Positions 52,927 to 64,000 of a stretch of DNA of 64,000 bases are shown piece after piece. This stretch comes from Ophiosphaerella korrae. Its lineage: Eukaryota; Ascomycota; Dothideomycetes; Pleosporales; Phaeosphaeriaceae. Below the pieces are notes generated by a model, which ran no database searches, was not told where the DNA came from, and saw only the letters and a list, made by a program, of their open reading frames with translations. The translations under genes were made by a program, and so were the position numbers. The DNA lies in the NCBI GenBank assembly GCA_028456385.1, contig JALNQF010000074.1, forward strand, positions 124,001 through 188,000, in the 5' to 3' direction. Each line of letters opens with the position of its first letter. The first letter of the stretch is position 1.

Positions 52927-53533
52927 AAAAATTATCCCCGGCGGTCTTGCCTTTTTGATCCTCGATCCTGCCATAGTGCACACCGTGTTCTGTATATCGG
53001 GTGTCTTTAATACACCTTAGTTGTTGTCCTAGTAGTATTAGCGTTCCACATACATACCATTGTCTTCACAATCTCGTTAACTAGATCGTCGAAGTCACTG
53101 TTCCATGTGTATCAGAATAGTAATACGCTCTCTACAGTAGAGACTCTTTAGATACCTTCTAGAAATAGAGTAGTTACTAGAAGCGACGTAACCTTGGAGG
53201 CAAGCTCTTGTACACTTGGTTTCGCAGTCCGAGTCGCATAAATGGCCATAGTAGAATCGTATTAGGCAGCTCTCGCCGTCCTGTAAGAGTTTCTGTGGTT
53301 GCGTGTTGAGGATTAGGAAAAACAGACAAAGGTCAGCTGTAGATGATGTTTAAGACTTTAAATATAGACAGAAGATAATCAATATAGCATATGAATTTGT
53401 CTAAACTCGTTCAAAAATAGGATTTCATTCATTCAATATAAGCTCAGCTAGAGAACTAGTAGGGAAGGTAGGATACATTACGTCAGCAGAAACTTTGCAG
53501 GAAATCAATATTCCTTCAAACACCCAAACATAA
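52927..53533. other. AT-rich spacer before the RIP-affected region
   Basis: No gene. GC content falls here and does not recover to the right. Confidence 0.5.
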
Positions 53534-53939
53534 TTAACGTAGTTTACAAGCAAGTAGCGCACCCCAAAACACACCAAAAACGCAAAAAAACAGCCTCTTA
53601 GGTCTCAACGTCAGCGTTATAATATTAACTATAAACCTAAGGACAGCTTTCTATACCTGCACCTAGAGTAATTCTTAAGTTAAAGAAAGATATATTAATT
53701 AATTCTTGAAATATAGTAGAATTTTAGATATTTGCACAAAATTAGAGGCCAAAATATTATATCTAGAAAACTATACAACCTATTAGTCGAAGAATTTCAA
53801 AAATAATTTAAAATAAGCATAAGAACCTATCCTTAGATTTACAGATAATATTATAGCGCTGATGTTGAGATTTAAGAGGCTATTTTTCAGCGTTTTTGGT
53901 GTGTTTTAGGGTGCGTCACTCGCTTGTAAACTACGTTAA
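53534..53939. mobile_element. MITE-like element with ~93-bp terminal inverted repeats (family 3)
   Basis: The element starts TTAACGTAGTTTACAAGC and ends with its complement GTAAACTACGTTAA. The arms (53534-53626 and 53847-53939) match over about 93 bases, including ACACACCAAAAACGC. Differences between arms are nearly all C/T or G/A, as RIP leaves. A TA target duplication is possible inside the TTAA ends. The 406-bp element is non-coding. Confidence 0.85.
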
Positions 53940-56900
53940 ATATTCAAACCACTAGAATTCCCACCTGCCCCAGGACTTTGAGCTAAAAGTGCAAGACTTA
54001 TATATTGTGTTTCAAAGGGGCTTATCAGCTGCAAAGAGTCCGTAGGAGCCGAGGCCGCTTAGAGCCTATTGTTAGTAATGTCCTCCCTAGATTAGTAACT
54101 GCCACCGTTAACTCCTCCATCAACAGTTGTAGAAGCCCTGTCCCCCTAACCCGTTAGAGCGGCATTGCCCAAGGCGTTAGGAGGATTCGTTTGGTTGCTG
54201 TGTAAAGTAAATATACCATCTCTAAAAAGGGGCCACTTGCTCTAACCTTCAGCGGAGACGAGGGCGAACAATTTGTCGTCCCTAAGGTACTAGAGTAGAG
54301 TACTAATAGGCAATGCTTCGCAAGATGAATTTTTAAAGGAGAAGAGACGTAGTTAATAACAAGTAGCTGTTAACTTAGTGTTAGCAATCAAGCTTTAAGG
54401 GCAAACGTAAGCCTTTTATACCTAGCAAACGTTCTTAATTAAGTATCATCTCCCACTCCCGCTAAACGCTACCGCGAGAGTAACTTGAATATTACTCCCT
54501 AACATTACAGTAATGCTTGTTAGTGCGATAGGCTTGCAGACCAATTAGATTCGCATTATTACGAATCGAGCTATTGCAAAGGAGCCATCCCGCCTCTCGC
54601 CCTATAGGCCTCAAGCCACCCCATATTTTGTATTCGTGTCCAACAAATTACATAGTATTCAAGAAGAGATCCGTATTAACGCAGGCTTTTCTGCAAATAA
54701 AATATATACCTCCCAATCTCTTACTATACCAAACCTCTAGTATTTGTCTACAAAATACATGTTGATACCTATACGTATCCTCATAAGCTTTCCTGTATTA
54801 ATCTACTAAGGCGGCCAGTTGTACATATCAATATCTTTTTAATGTACTTAACAGCTCGATCCATTTAAGTCGTGAAGTATATACCACCATTCATCTCGGA
54901 CTTCTCCACGGCATCTAAATCGTAGTTAACATCATTTGTGCAGCATACAAAAAGAGTACTAAAGGATGCCCATCAATAAACGGGACACAGTACCTACGTT
55001 TAGATCGTCGATTTTGCGAATCCTGTAGCTATTACCTTGCATTGGCTACCGCGATGTTGCGAGGCTTACATACTAAGAGAGCCTTCAGCCAAGTCTTTGA
55101 AGTTTAGTCCGGCAAAATTTTAAGCCTATAAAAGACCTAAAACCTTTCTCAGGGGAGCTCAGTCTTAGATTAATATTAACATATTTATTTATAACTATAA
55201 CACACTCTTTTTGCAAACATTCCTAGTTCTAGTGTAACTTATACTTTCTAGGACATCTTCGTTGCGAAGGGTGCCAATAACCCGCAGTAACGCCTAGCTG
55301 TAGGCTAGGTTAGTAATAACTCAGAAAAGGCACCCCAATAGGGGCCGTAAAACTTCTTGATTAACTTTCGTACGAGAAGTAGTTAGAGTCTACTATCTGC
55401 TGGTCTCGCTCTAAACAAGCATGCAACGGTAGTACCACCCAGGCAACAGTCCTTTATTTTACTGTAAAATGCCCTCATTAGGTAATTCTATTCATTTTCA
55501 TCTACGCGCTAAATACCACAGGGCATTAGAAAGTACGTGTCTAGCCATCGCGGCACCACCAATTAGCTTTTAGAGTGTTATACTAGACATAGCAGTCCCG
55601 CGTAGCGTAGGTTCTACATTAACTTTACTGCCATTCTATAGTAATTTAAGATTAACTTCTGCAAGAAGACTAACAGGGCAGGCAGGTAAGGGGGTCATAC
55701 CGCGCATGTTAGCCCTACACCTAAAGCAATAAGAGTAAAATATTTCATAGACAGTAGGTAGCGGTACGGCAAATAAATACAGGAGAGAAAGCTATCGTAA
55801 ACACGTCTCCCAAAGTGCCAATCCTTCACCTTCCAATTCTTTGTCTTAAATGTCCTGTGCCTCGCAATCCACCATCCAAAATGTGTAGCGGCAGCACCAA
55901 TCCCACTACTAATAGCACTAGTAGCACCAGTGACGCTCCCCAAGCCAATACTAGTGCAAGTCGTACTACTAGCGCGTCTACCTCTAGTACAGCTAAACCT
56001 ACGCAAACCGAACAGCAGCACCAAGACAGAGCCAGTATTGCTCGTAAACTCAACGATACAGTAAACAGAGATCTCATACAAAGGATAGGCGACCCCTCTC
56101 GTAAGAGGCGCAGCCGTTGTAAATGCCAGTATTTCCTTAGATCCTTCCATTCAATGTTACATATTTAGGAGCATAGACCCCAACAGCAACAGAGAAACCC
56201 CACCGCTACCACAATCACCTAGGGAGAGAAAGGTAATAAAAAGGGCGTAGAGACAACCCAGTTCGTTAGATATAAGCTAGGGAGTTCAGCTTACTAGGCG
56301 ATACTTTATCCAACGTAGCGTCACCATCCTAAACGATCGTCATAGCATCCAATGTAAATTCCAGATAGCATAAAACAACTTAAGTAAGCATTACATCTCT
56401 ACCACAGCCTCTTTTCTATAAGACATCATTCCCATCGTCCACTCATTTTTAGTGTTCGGAAGAGTTCGCGACGCTGCTTTAGGCAATGTTTACTAGGTAG
56501 AAGGGGCAGGTATGTAGACACAGTGATAGTAGCTTAGATAGTCATCCAGCTCAATACCGTAAAGGAAGAGCTAAGAGGGTATAGACAGGCATGTAGGGCT
56601 AAATTAAGAATCAAGCCACGCCTAACAGAGGATGCCGAAGTATTTCAGCCGCACAGAGATAACTAGGGGTGTAGTTAAGCAAATAGCTCGCCAGCTTTAC
56701 TCCGCGTGCCCATTCCCGCTTCAATCGTCGCATTAACCGCAGCAGATCATATCGCACCAGTGTTGTGTAACTCAAACCTACCACCTCCACTCCCGCGACT
56801 AGTCCCTTCTATAAACCTCCATCACCAACCACCTCCGTTACATACGCGCATGTTATTCTTAGACATCCCATTCAGCAGTGTGCGCCGCTTCAACCAGCAT

Positions 56901-57059
56901 ATACCAAGCAGTAGCTCTTATCACCGTCGAAATATCTTTTAAACCTTTATCTTAGTATAGAATAGGACAAACAAGCAGAACTTGCACATAACACGCTGTA
57001 CGATCAATAGTTCAGCAAATTCCGAGCACAACAAGGCCCGAATATTACCAACTAGGTCT
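53940..57059. other. RIP-degraded, once coding sequence of unknown kind
   Basis: Many stretches read as protein with TAG/TAA stops, for example LISCKESVGAEAA near 54030 and a Ser/Thr-rich piece (SSTSDAPQANTSAS) at 55900-55960. None is enough to name a gene. Short frames at 55815-56168 and 56706-56942 are survivors, not genes. Confidence 0.4.
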
Positions 57060-57570
57060 CCTCTTTCCGCGATAGCCACCCAAGCGATATTGTTAAGGGC
57101 TACTGTAGCTCCTTCAATTAGAGCTGCCCTATACGCTTTAAAGACAGCGTAGAATAGCTAGTGCGATTTGCCGTACCTAGAAGAGTTATAGATAGAGACG
57201 AGAAGCTACGTCAAGAGGTCGTAGTAATATACTTAGTTAGGGAAAAAACAAAGATCCTAGTGCCTAAAGTTCATGCCTAGGGCCTATCAAACAATAATTC
57301 CCTAGGGTTAGAGCCCTTTGTTATAATAGATTACATCTCAGGTAGCAAATCCCTCAGTCGACTATAGCGAGAAGGGCCTAAGGAACAGATACTAAGATTA
57401 GATATTAGCGAACAGGACCTGCGCACTATATATTACTAGATAGCAGGCTTTTATCTCGAGCTTTCAAGGCTAGAGTTTCCTCATATTAGGTCTCTATCTA
57501 TTACAGGCAATTAGAGTATCTACTCAGACTTAGGGCAGCTAACTATAACAAAGGTCCCCGGAATTCTTAA
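57060..57570 (+). pseudogene. RIP-ruined aminoglycoside-phosphotransferase-like (APH) kinase gene
   Basis: One forward frame reads through five TAG stops. It gives PIRFKDSVE*LVRFAVPRRVID, then DEKLRQEVVV, LVPKVHA*G, LGLEPFVIIDYISG, DLRTIYY*IAGFYLELSRLEFPHI and SIYSDLG. This is the fungal APH/choline-kinase-like family pattern (RFP.PGRV, EVA.M, IPVP.V.AWG, LGPFI.M.Y..G, QIA.FLLELS). Every stop is TAG where Trp or Gln is expected (TGG or CAG), as RIP predicts. The catalytic HGD and DFE motifs would lie further 3' and are not recognisable. Confidence 0.75.
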
Positions 57571-57954
57571 GATCCTTAAGGACTCTGGTACTAGTCAAGA
57601 GCAGGGCTAATACGCTAGAAATCATAACGTTGTATTGTAGTAGTCCAAAGCGGGGTTAATGCGCTACACCAGTGCATAAAAGGTTCTACACTTGCAAGCA
57701 GAGTAAAGCAAGTATTATTTTCCAATATTAGTAGTACTTAGATTGAAATACTATTCGTCATCCCTTCACTATCTCCTGTAGCCTACGGCAAGTACTATTG
57801 TCTTCCAGCTACCTCCTAACACTAACGCTTAAGATGCAAGAAATAGAGGTACATAAAAGAGTTAACGTAAAAGATCACTAAGCTAGTTAGATCACTAAGC
57901 CGGTTACTTTTTCTTAGTATTACAAATACTACCTCTACACTGCTATATCTTAAC
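57571..57954. other. transition into extreme AT-rich DNA
   Basis: GC content drops abruptly near 57650-57900. A 17-base direct repeat (AGATCACTAAGCNNGTT) occurs at about 57869-57904. No gene. Confidence 0.45.
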
Positions 57955-58605
57955 AACCTAATAAAATTATGTCTAAGCAAGAAGGTAGAGTTAAGCTTAC
58001 CCTTTAAGCCTTAGTATCTAGCTAATTTTAAAGCTAGCGACGCACTACTAAGGCTTTTAATGTCTATTAATAGTAGCTCTCTAACTAGCTTAGAGGAATT
58101 ACCCTACGCGCAACTACACAACCTAGCTACTAGAAACTAACTATAACTAAAGAGCAAATAATTATCTAATATATTCTTAACCTTAACTAATAAGGATTTA
58201 CGCCCTAGCTCTATAAAGTAGTAGATATAGCTAATAAACTACTTACTATACAAAGTAAAGAGCCTATAAGTAAGAAGTAGGCTATATACTTTATAGCGCG
58301 TTTAGATAAGCTAAAAATAGCCTTTAATTAAGTAAAATATTACTAGAGAATACTCTAAAAAGATCCTAAAGTTATTAGTAAGTAGTTTAAGCTTATAGAG
58401 GAGACTAAAGCCTAGTATAAAGTAGTAAATAAAGATATCTATAACTTTAATAAGACTAGCTTTTAGATAAAAGTAATTAGGTCTATAAAAGTTATTATAG
58501 GCTTAAAAAAGTATTAATAACTTACTTTTACTTAAAGTAGTAATTATAAGTAAGTTATAGTAATCTAGAGTAGTATAATAAGCTACCTAGTCGTTAACTA
58601 CTAAG
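57955..58605 (+). mobile_element. RIP-ruined Fot1/pogo (Tc1-mariner) transposase
   Basis: From 58146 one frame reads through about twenty stops: YILNLN**GFTP, VVDIANKLL, KDPKVIS, ETKA*YKVVNKDIYNFNKTSF, then VIVI*SSIISYLVV. This is the pogo-class pattern: Tc5-type helix-turn-helix (ILDLDSRGFPP, V.DMAN.LL) followed by the first catalytic Asp region of the DDE domain (DIYNFDETGF; here Asp to Asn). Upstream DNA to about 57955 fits the N-terminus in fragments. The 3' half is missing, cut by an LTR. Confidence 0.75.
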
Positions 58606-58608
58606 CGC

Positions 58609-59010
58609 CTAAAGGGGGGTATAGTAGACTAAAAGTTAATAACTAAGGTATATATAGTAATTAAGTAATAAACTAGTAAATAATAGAATAATTCCTAATA
58701 GGTAATATTAATGTATTATTACTCTTAGTTAGAGATTAGATTACTAATACTATTCTACTAATATATATTACTACTAACTATATACTTATACTAATCTATT
58801 ATACGTCTCTATAGATTACTTTAATCTATTATATATATTTATATATTACCTTAATTTATTATATATACTTATAGATTACTTTATATTATATATCTAGGTT
58901 ATAGTTTATTTTTTAATCTAGGTTATTACCTTACTTATCTTATACTTTATTAGTACTTAAGTTAGGACTAATTAGTTCTATCTCGATTTCTCTTATTATA
59001 CCTATAATAA
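58609..59010. repeat. LTR copy R1 of a gypsy element
   Basis: About 400 bases aligning with copies at 60117 and 63413. All share TTAGATTACTAATACTAT-like and TTAGTTCTATCT-like blocks and end near TTGTTACTACTATAACA (degenerate here). This copy truncates the pogo transposase relic. Confidence 0.65.
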
Positions 59011-60116
59011 TAAGTAATAAAAGACTTTATATAGACTTTAAAAAGATAAACGTAATTATAGATAAAAACTAATAATCTTTACTATATATAAATAAGATAT
59101 AAAGTAAGCTATAAAAAGCTTAAATATTTATAAAATTAGATATCTAAAACGCTTACTACTATAGTAAAGTATTATAGAAAAAAGGAATAGTAAAAAGGAA
59201 GTAGGTAGTTACTAGAGAAATATAAGTACTAAGGGCTTTATAAAGAGGTAAACTATTAAGGAAGAGAAGTAGAGGAAAGCTAATAGGCTCTTAGGTTATA
59301 AGATATAATCTATAAGAGTGTAAACAATATTTAGAACTAGTTTAGCTAATAAAGTTTAAGTTCCTTAAGACTAATAAGCTCTTAGGCCCTAGATCTATAT
59401 TAGGTGTACAACTCTATAATAAATAGCGACTAACGTAAAACTTAAACCTATAACCTTAGCTTTAAGAGCGCTAGCTTACGTACTATTACGTAAAGTATAA
59501 GAATAAGTATAGAAATAAGTATAGGAATAGGTATAGGAATAGGCACAAGAATAGGTATAAGAATAAGTATAGGAATAGGCATAGGTATAAGAATAGGAAT
59601 AAGTATAGGTATAAGAATAGGCATATATATAAAACTTAGGATAAGCTAACTTATTTTATATAAGAATAAGTATAGTATAAGTATAAGTATAAAAATAAAA
59701 ACACGCTATAAATATATAGAGCCTAAGACCTAAAAGGCTATAGGTAGTATAAAAGGCTAGTAGTATAACTAGCTAAAAATAAAGAAGTTAATAAGAAATA
59801 TTAGAGAAGCTCTTAATAAGCCCTTAGGTACCTAATAAATAGCTAATAGAGGTATAGATAATAAGAATATTAAAATAAAAAAATAACTAGTAAGAAAATA
59901 GTAAAGATAGAAAAGGATAATAAGTAGTATAGTAAGAAAGAAATAGCCTAGTAGTAGTAAGTAGTATACTATAATTATAAATAAATAATATATAAAGAGA
60001 GTAGTAAAAGAAAGAATATTATAAAGTAATCTTAAGCTATAAGATCTAACCTATTATCTAATAAAGAGACTATACTAAGTATAATAGGTATACTAGGGTT
60101 AACTTCCTAATAACCC
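59011..60116 (+). mobile_element. degraded retroelement sequence, possible gag with zinc-knuckle remnant
   Basis: Purine-rich AT sequence without open frames. At 59967-60020 the plus strand reads YYNYK*IIYKESSK, which fits a CCHC knuckle (C-x2-C-x4-H-x4-C) after Cys-to-Tyr and His-to-Tyr changes by RIP. This is a weak call. Confidence 0.3.
59494..59633 (+). repeat. ATAGGT/ATAAGA hexanucleotide-type tandem repeat
   Basis: About 23 degenerate six-base units (consensus AATAGGTATAGG with A/G variation) in the RIP-affected block between LTR copies R1 and R2. Confidence 0.8.
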
Positions 60117-60528
60117 CTAGAAGTTATTAGTAGATTAAGAGGTAAAAGTAAAAGCTTATATTATAATTAGTAATAACTATAAACAATAGTTAATTTATAT
60201 ATACAATATTAAGTATTAGCGTTTTTAGTTAAGGATTAGATTACTAATACTATCCTAATAATGCGTATTATTACTAATTATATATTCCTACTAACCTATT
60301 AATCTATTACTTGTATCTAGTCTTAGCAACTATAGATTATAGATTACTAATCTATTAATCTATAATTATATTTTGTCTATACACTTAATAGATTAAGGGA
60401 TTACTTACGTGTCCTAGTTATAAGTAGTTTCTTAATTAAAGTTGTTACTCTACTCGTCTTATACCTCGTTATTACTTAAGTTAGGACTAATTAGTTCTAT
60501 CTTAATTTCTCTTGTTACTATTATAATA
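60117..60528. repeat. LTR copy R2, 3' LTR of the minus-strand gypsy element
   Basis: About 400 bases, same orientation as R1 and R3. The internal sequence that follows R2 (60529-60660) is homologous to that following R3 (63817-63960), including GCTAAGGTTATTAGTCTAGT, so both are 3' LTRs of minus-strand elements. Confidence 0.7.
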
Positions 60529-63412
60529 CTATCTCCTCCTCTAGATAGTCTTTTGTTTTCTTATCCTAGAGCTAAGGTTATTAGTCTAGTTTCTTTATTA
60601 ATGTAAAGTTCTTTATTCTCTATCTCTATACCTACTAAGTCTACTCTTTATTGTATCTAATTAGTAGATTATATATTACGCTATAGTATTATAATATTTC
60701 TATATTCTTGTTATAAGTTTATAAGCTCTCTATTAGTTTATCTTTCTTTAAAATATAGTAAGGCTTATAAAGCGTATATTTATACTAATACTTATTTATT
60801 ATATAACCTATCTAGTATATCTATAGTAGAGTATAAGTTAAGAATACTTATTTGTATATCTATACTTATATATAATAAAGAGAGCTATTAACTACATTTA
60901 AGAAAAACTATTATTATAGATTATAGAAGCTAAAAAGGAGTATAAGTAACTCTATAAAATCTCTTATTATACGCTAGAAGAATATTAGTCTTAATTTCTT
61001 AATAATTAGACGTAGCTATCTAATAACTAGGCCTATTTATCCTATCTTTATAAGATAAAGGCCTTAAACGATAAGAAGTCTATTAAGTAGTCTACTCTTC
61101 TAGAGTCTAAGCTTAATTTTAAGGATATAGTAGAGGCTACTCTAGCTCTTACTATACTAGGCGAGTCTAATATCTCTCTATCTATTACTAATAGTACTAT
61201 TCCTCTTAGTTTACTACTAGGTATTCTAGAGGGTTTTAACTTTAGAACTCTTTTAGTTTCTTAAAGTAGTTAAGGTTATCTTCTAGTTTCTATATATCTT
61301 CCTATAGTTATCCTTTTTTATTTATACCTATCTATTTTACTAAGTAGTAATTCCTTCTATTATAGAACTAGTATTATAGGATTTCTTTAACTTCTTATTC
61401 TTCCTATTCTTTATATATATCTACTTTGTATACTAGTAGTTCTATATTTTATAGTACTATCTTAAGTAGCGCTATATAGAAGGTTAGGTATATCTTTATT
61501 TTATTTAGTAGTCTTAGTTTAAATATAACTAGTATAACTTTCTTCTTAATCTTATATAGTTTTATCTTAACGTAATCTAGTTTTAAACTTAGTTGTTTAC
61601 TTTTTACGTTTTTCTTAACTAACTATACTTTTTCTCCTTCTCTAAATTAAAGTCCTTCTTAGTATTTCTTATTATAATACTTTACTATTTAATTGTATAG
61701 GAACTTTATATTTTGTCTTAATTAATTATATATTTCTTTAAGTTTATTAGTAAGGTTTTCTCCTTTTAGAGACTAAGATTCTATATTTCTTAGTATTTAG
61801 TATATACTAGGGTTAAATCTATAGTTTATAAAAAAGAGTAATATTCTTATTACTATATTCTTTACGCTATTGTATACTAGCTATACTATAGGTAGTAGCT
61901 ATACCTAGTTGTTCTAGTTGTAGTTAAGGTAGTATCTTAAGTACTATTCTACTATTTAGTTTATTTATTTAGATTGTTTATCTATTTATAGGTAGTATAC
62001 TATTAATATTATATAATTAATTCCTATTTATACTATTATTATTTTCTATAGTTTTAATATAAATCTTACGTCTCTATCTATAATAATCTTATCTAGAAGT
62101 CTATATTAACTAATTATAGTTCCTAGAACCTAATATATAGTAACTTCTATCCTACTTTTTTTTTATATAGTCTAAAGTAGGAGTACTTTATAAGTTTATC
62201 TACTATTATTAGAATTCTATTATACTTAACTCCTAATATTAGGTCTTTTAACTTAAGTAACTTTATAATAAAGTCTATTGTAATAACTCTTTATAGTTAT
62301 TCTAGTACTTTAATAGGTTATAGTATTCTATATAGTACGTATCTACTATACTTGTTTTTGTAATATTCTATATAATCTTATAGTACTTCTATTACTAATT
62401 ATCTTACTTTTAGGATATAGTAGTCTCTTAGTACTCTATCTAGGGTTTTGTTAATCCTTTAGTATCTATATACTAGTAATTTATAAAATTGTTGTATAAA
62501 TTCTCTTTAGATTTTCTTTAGAATATATATTCTTCTATAGGCTTATATAAATCCTTCCTAGATTTCTATTTTTTCTATTTCTTTAGAGGCTTCTTGCGTT
62601 ATTTTCTAAATCTATTTATTTAGCTTACTATTTATTCTTTTAAGTGTAGTAGCTATTTTAAGTATATTTAGAACTAAGTATCTTTTTTTATTTTTATTAA
62701 AGACTATACTAGTAGTATTTACTTCTTCTTATAAATCTAGTCTTCTACTTAGAGTATCTATAAATTAATTATCTTTGCTTTTTATATATATAATTTCTAA
62801 GTTAAATATTAATAGGAATTCCTACTATCTTATATAGCGTTGTAATAAGTCCTTATTTATTATAAATCTTATAAGATTCTTATAGTCTATATAGACCTTT
62901 ATTTAGTACTTTATTCTTTATAGGTATACTCTCTATTATTTAAATACTTTATAGATTACTAGTATTTTCTTATTATAAATTAGATAGTTAAGCTCTACTA
63001 GCTTTATTTTCTTAGAGAAGTATTTAACTAAGTATTCTTTTTTAGTCTTTAAGTCTTCTTATATTAGTACTATTCTATAGACTAAGTTAGATGCGTTTAT
63101 TTTTACTATTACTAGTAGGTCTAGGTTATATATTCTAATAACTAGGTTTTCTATAAACTTTCTTTTAATTTTATTAAATACCTTATTATATTCCTTTATC
63201 TATTTAAATAGTATATCTTTTTTTATAAGTCTTATTATAGATTCTATATTATTAGACTATCTTACTATTAACTTTTTATAGAAGTTTACTAATCTATAAA
63301 ATTATTATACTTCTTTTAGGTTCTTTAGTATTAGCTATTTATTAATTAACTTAATCTTTTCTAAGTTAATCTTTATAACAGGCCTCCTATCGTCGACTAT
63401 AGGTGCCTATCT
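60529..63412 (-). mobile_element. RIP-ruined Ty3/gypsy chromovirus pol, 5' truncated
   Basis: On the minus strand, from 63370 downward, the translation reads through many TAG/TAA stops in normal pol order. First comes the end of reverse transcriptase and RNase H (63370-62690: RRFYRLVNFYKKL, IKVYIDYKNLIRFI, IDTLSRRLDL, matching YRRFI, VYTDHKNLTYF, ADALSRRPDL). Then integrase (about 62600-61850: YYILKVRQLV, KNKYSRY, IDFIIKLLK, VDKLIKYSYF, matching YYWPKMR, KNK..RH, MDFI.GLP, VDRFTKYSYF). Last is a chromodomain (about 61400-61300: EVKEIL, YYLVK*IG, matching EVEEIL, YLVKWKGYP). Gag, protease and the first half of RT are missing; the break abuts LTR copy R3. Confidence 0.85.
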
Positions 63413-63816
63413 TGTAGGAGGTTAGTAGATTACGAGGTAATAGTAAAAGCTTAGGAGTAATCTACAATAACTATAAACAATAGAAGATATTTTGCAACTG
63501 TCTTGTATTAGCGTTCCGTAGTTAAAGGATTAAATTACTAATACTATCTTAATAATGCGCATTACTACTAACTATATACCTATACTTTTTAGCTAGCTTC
63601 GTGCTTTGTATTTACTAAGATCGCGAATTGCAAATTTATTACGTGTACAAATTTATACTTCGTGTTTACTAAGGTCGCAAATCGCGAATTTATTACGTAT
63701 CCCTATTATAGTTAGCTTCCTAGTTAAGTTTGTTACCCTATAGGTCGTATATATTGTTATTATCTATAGTAGAGCTAATTAGTTTAAATTAGCTTTCCCT
63801 TGTTACTACTATAACA
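63413..63816. repeat. LTR copy R3 (TG...CA, 404 bp)
   Basis: The least damaged copy. It begins TGTAGGAGGTTAGTAG and ends CTACTATAACA. It abuts the truncated RT of the neighbouring element on its left and is followed on the right by chromovirus 3' internal sequence, so it is the 3' LTR of another minus-strand element. Confidence 0.75.
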
Positions 63817-64000
63817 CTATTCCCCTCTTTAAGTAGGTTCTTATTTCTCTACTCTAGGCCTAAGGTTATTAGTCTAGTTTTTTTGTTTATCTCTAGTTCT
63901 TTATTATTCTCTATATCTTTACATTCTAATTACAACAAACTTCTTCTTATTACTCGTGTTACTTATAATAGAGTTAAAATATTTCCTTGCTCCTATTATA
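63817..64000 (-). mobile_element. start of a second minus-strand gypsy copy, runs off the window
   Basis: Homologous to 60529-60660 (3' internal region next to LTR R2). Only the last 184 bases of the internal part are inside the window. Confidence 0.65.

Noticed and set aside
57700..64000. Possible centromere or origin because of extreme AT content
   Set aside because: The AT richness is explained by RIP of pogo and gypsy sequences that can still be read; no other evidence.
1..64000. CRISPR arrays, operons or prokaryotic riboswitches
   Set aside because: Spliceosomal introns and fungal gene families show this is a eukaryotic nuclear region; no array of spaced direct repeats is present.

Overview
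The window looks like a chromosomal segment of a filamentous ascomycete, most likely a dothideomycete of the Pleosporales type. The evidence is short introns (44-122 nt) with GTRNGT/CTRAC/YAG signals, Zn2Cys6 regulators, RTA1, HET-type and Grg1-type proteins, and repeats in which the changes are almost all C-to-T or G-to-A, the signature of repeat-induced point mutation (RIP). The genus cannot be fixed from sequence alone.

Layout. From 0.4 to 35 kb the DNA is mostly ordinary single-copy housekeeping sequence: an FAD oxidoreductase, a Ser/Arg-rich small protein, a tRNA-Gly(UCC), EMC1, the Rap-type GTPase RSR1/BUD1, a Grg1-like stress protein, a MARVEL membrane protein, a glutathione transferase, a HAD phosphatase, a Zn2Cys6 factor divergent from an RTA1-like protein, and the YEATS protein YAF9. 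Two islands of decay interrupt it: 4.9-7.7 kb (a nuclease-like relic) and 16.9-22 kb (a broken coiled-coil gene, a broken ubiquitin-like/PAH gene and a pogo transposase tail).

From 35 to 53 kb the region is accessory. It carries genes with a single premature stop (quinone-oxidoreductase-like, HET-type C-terminal domain, ubiquitin-like domain protein, a repeat-containing unknown), a decayed effector-like secreted protein, an ADP-ribosyltransferase-like fragment and a sugar-transporter tail. It also carries three genes that still look open: a 975-residue PD-(D/E)XK-like protein with an FG-repeat middle and acidic tail, a Ras-like protein with altered nucleotide-binding motifs, and a short Zn2Cys6 factor. 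Two small inverted-repeat elements (MITE-like) lie at 25.8 and 41.0 kb, a third at 53.5 kb.

From 53 to 64 kb the sequence becomes progressively AT-rich and is RIP-ruined. An aminoglycoside-phosphotransferase-like gene, a Fot1/pogo transposase and a Ty3/gypsy chromovirus (RNase H, integrase and chromodomain, minus strand) can still be read through their stops. Three direct copies of one LTR mark nested or rearranged elements. The last element runs off the right edge.

The most unusual item is the PD-(D/E)XK/FG-repeat protein at 41.8-45.0 kb. It is an apparently intact four-exon gene, whereas most of its neighbours are inactivated.
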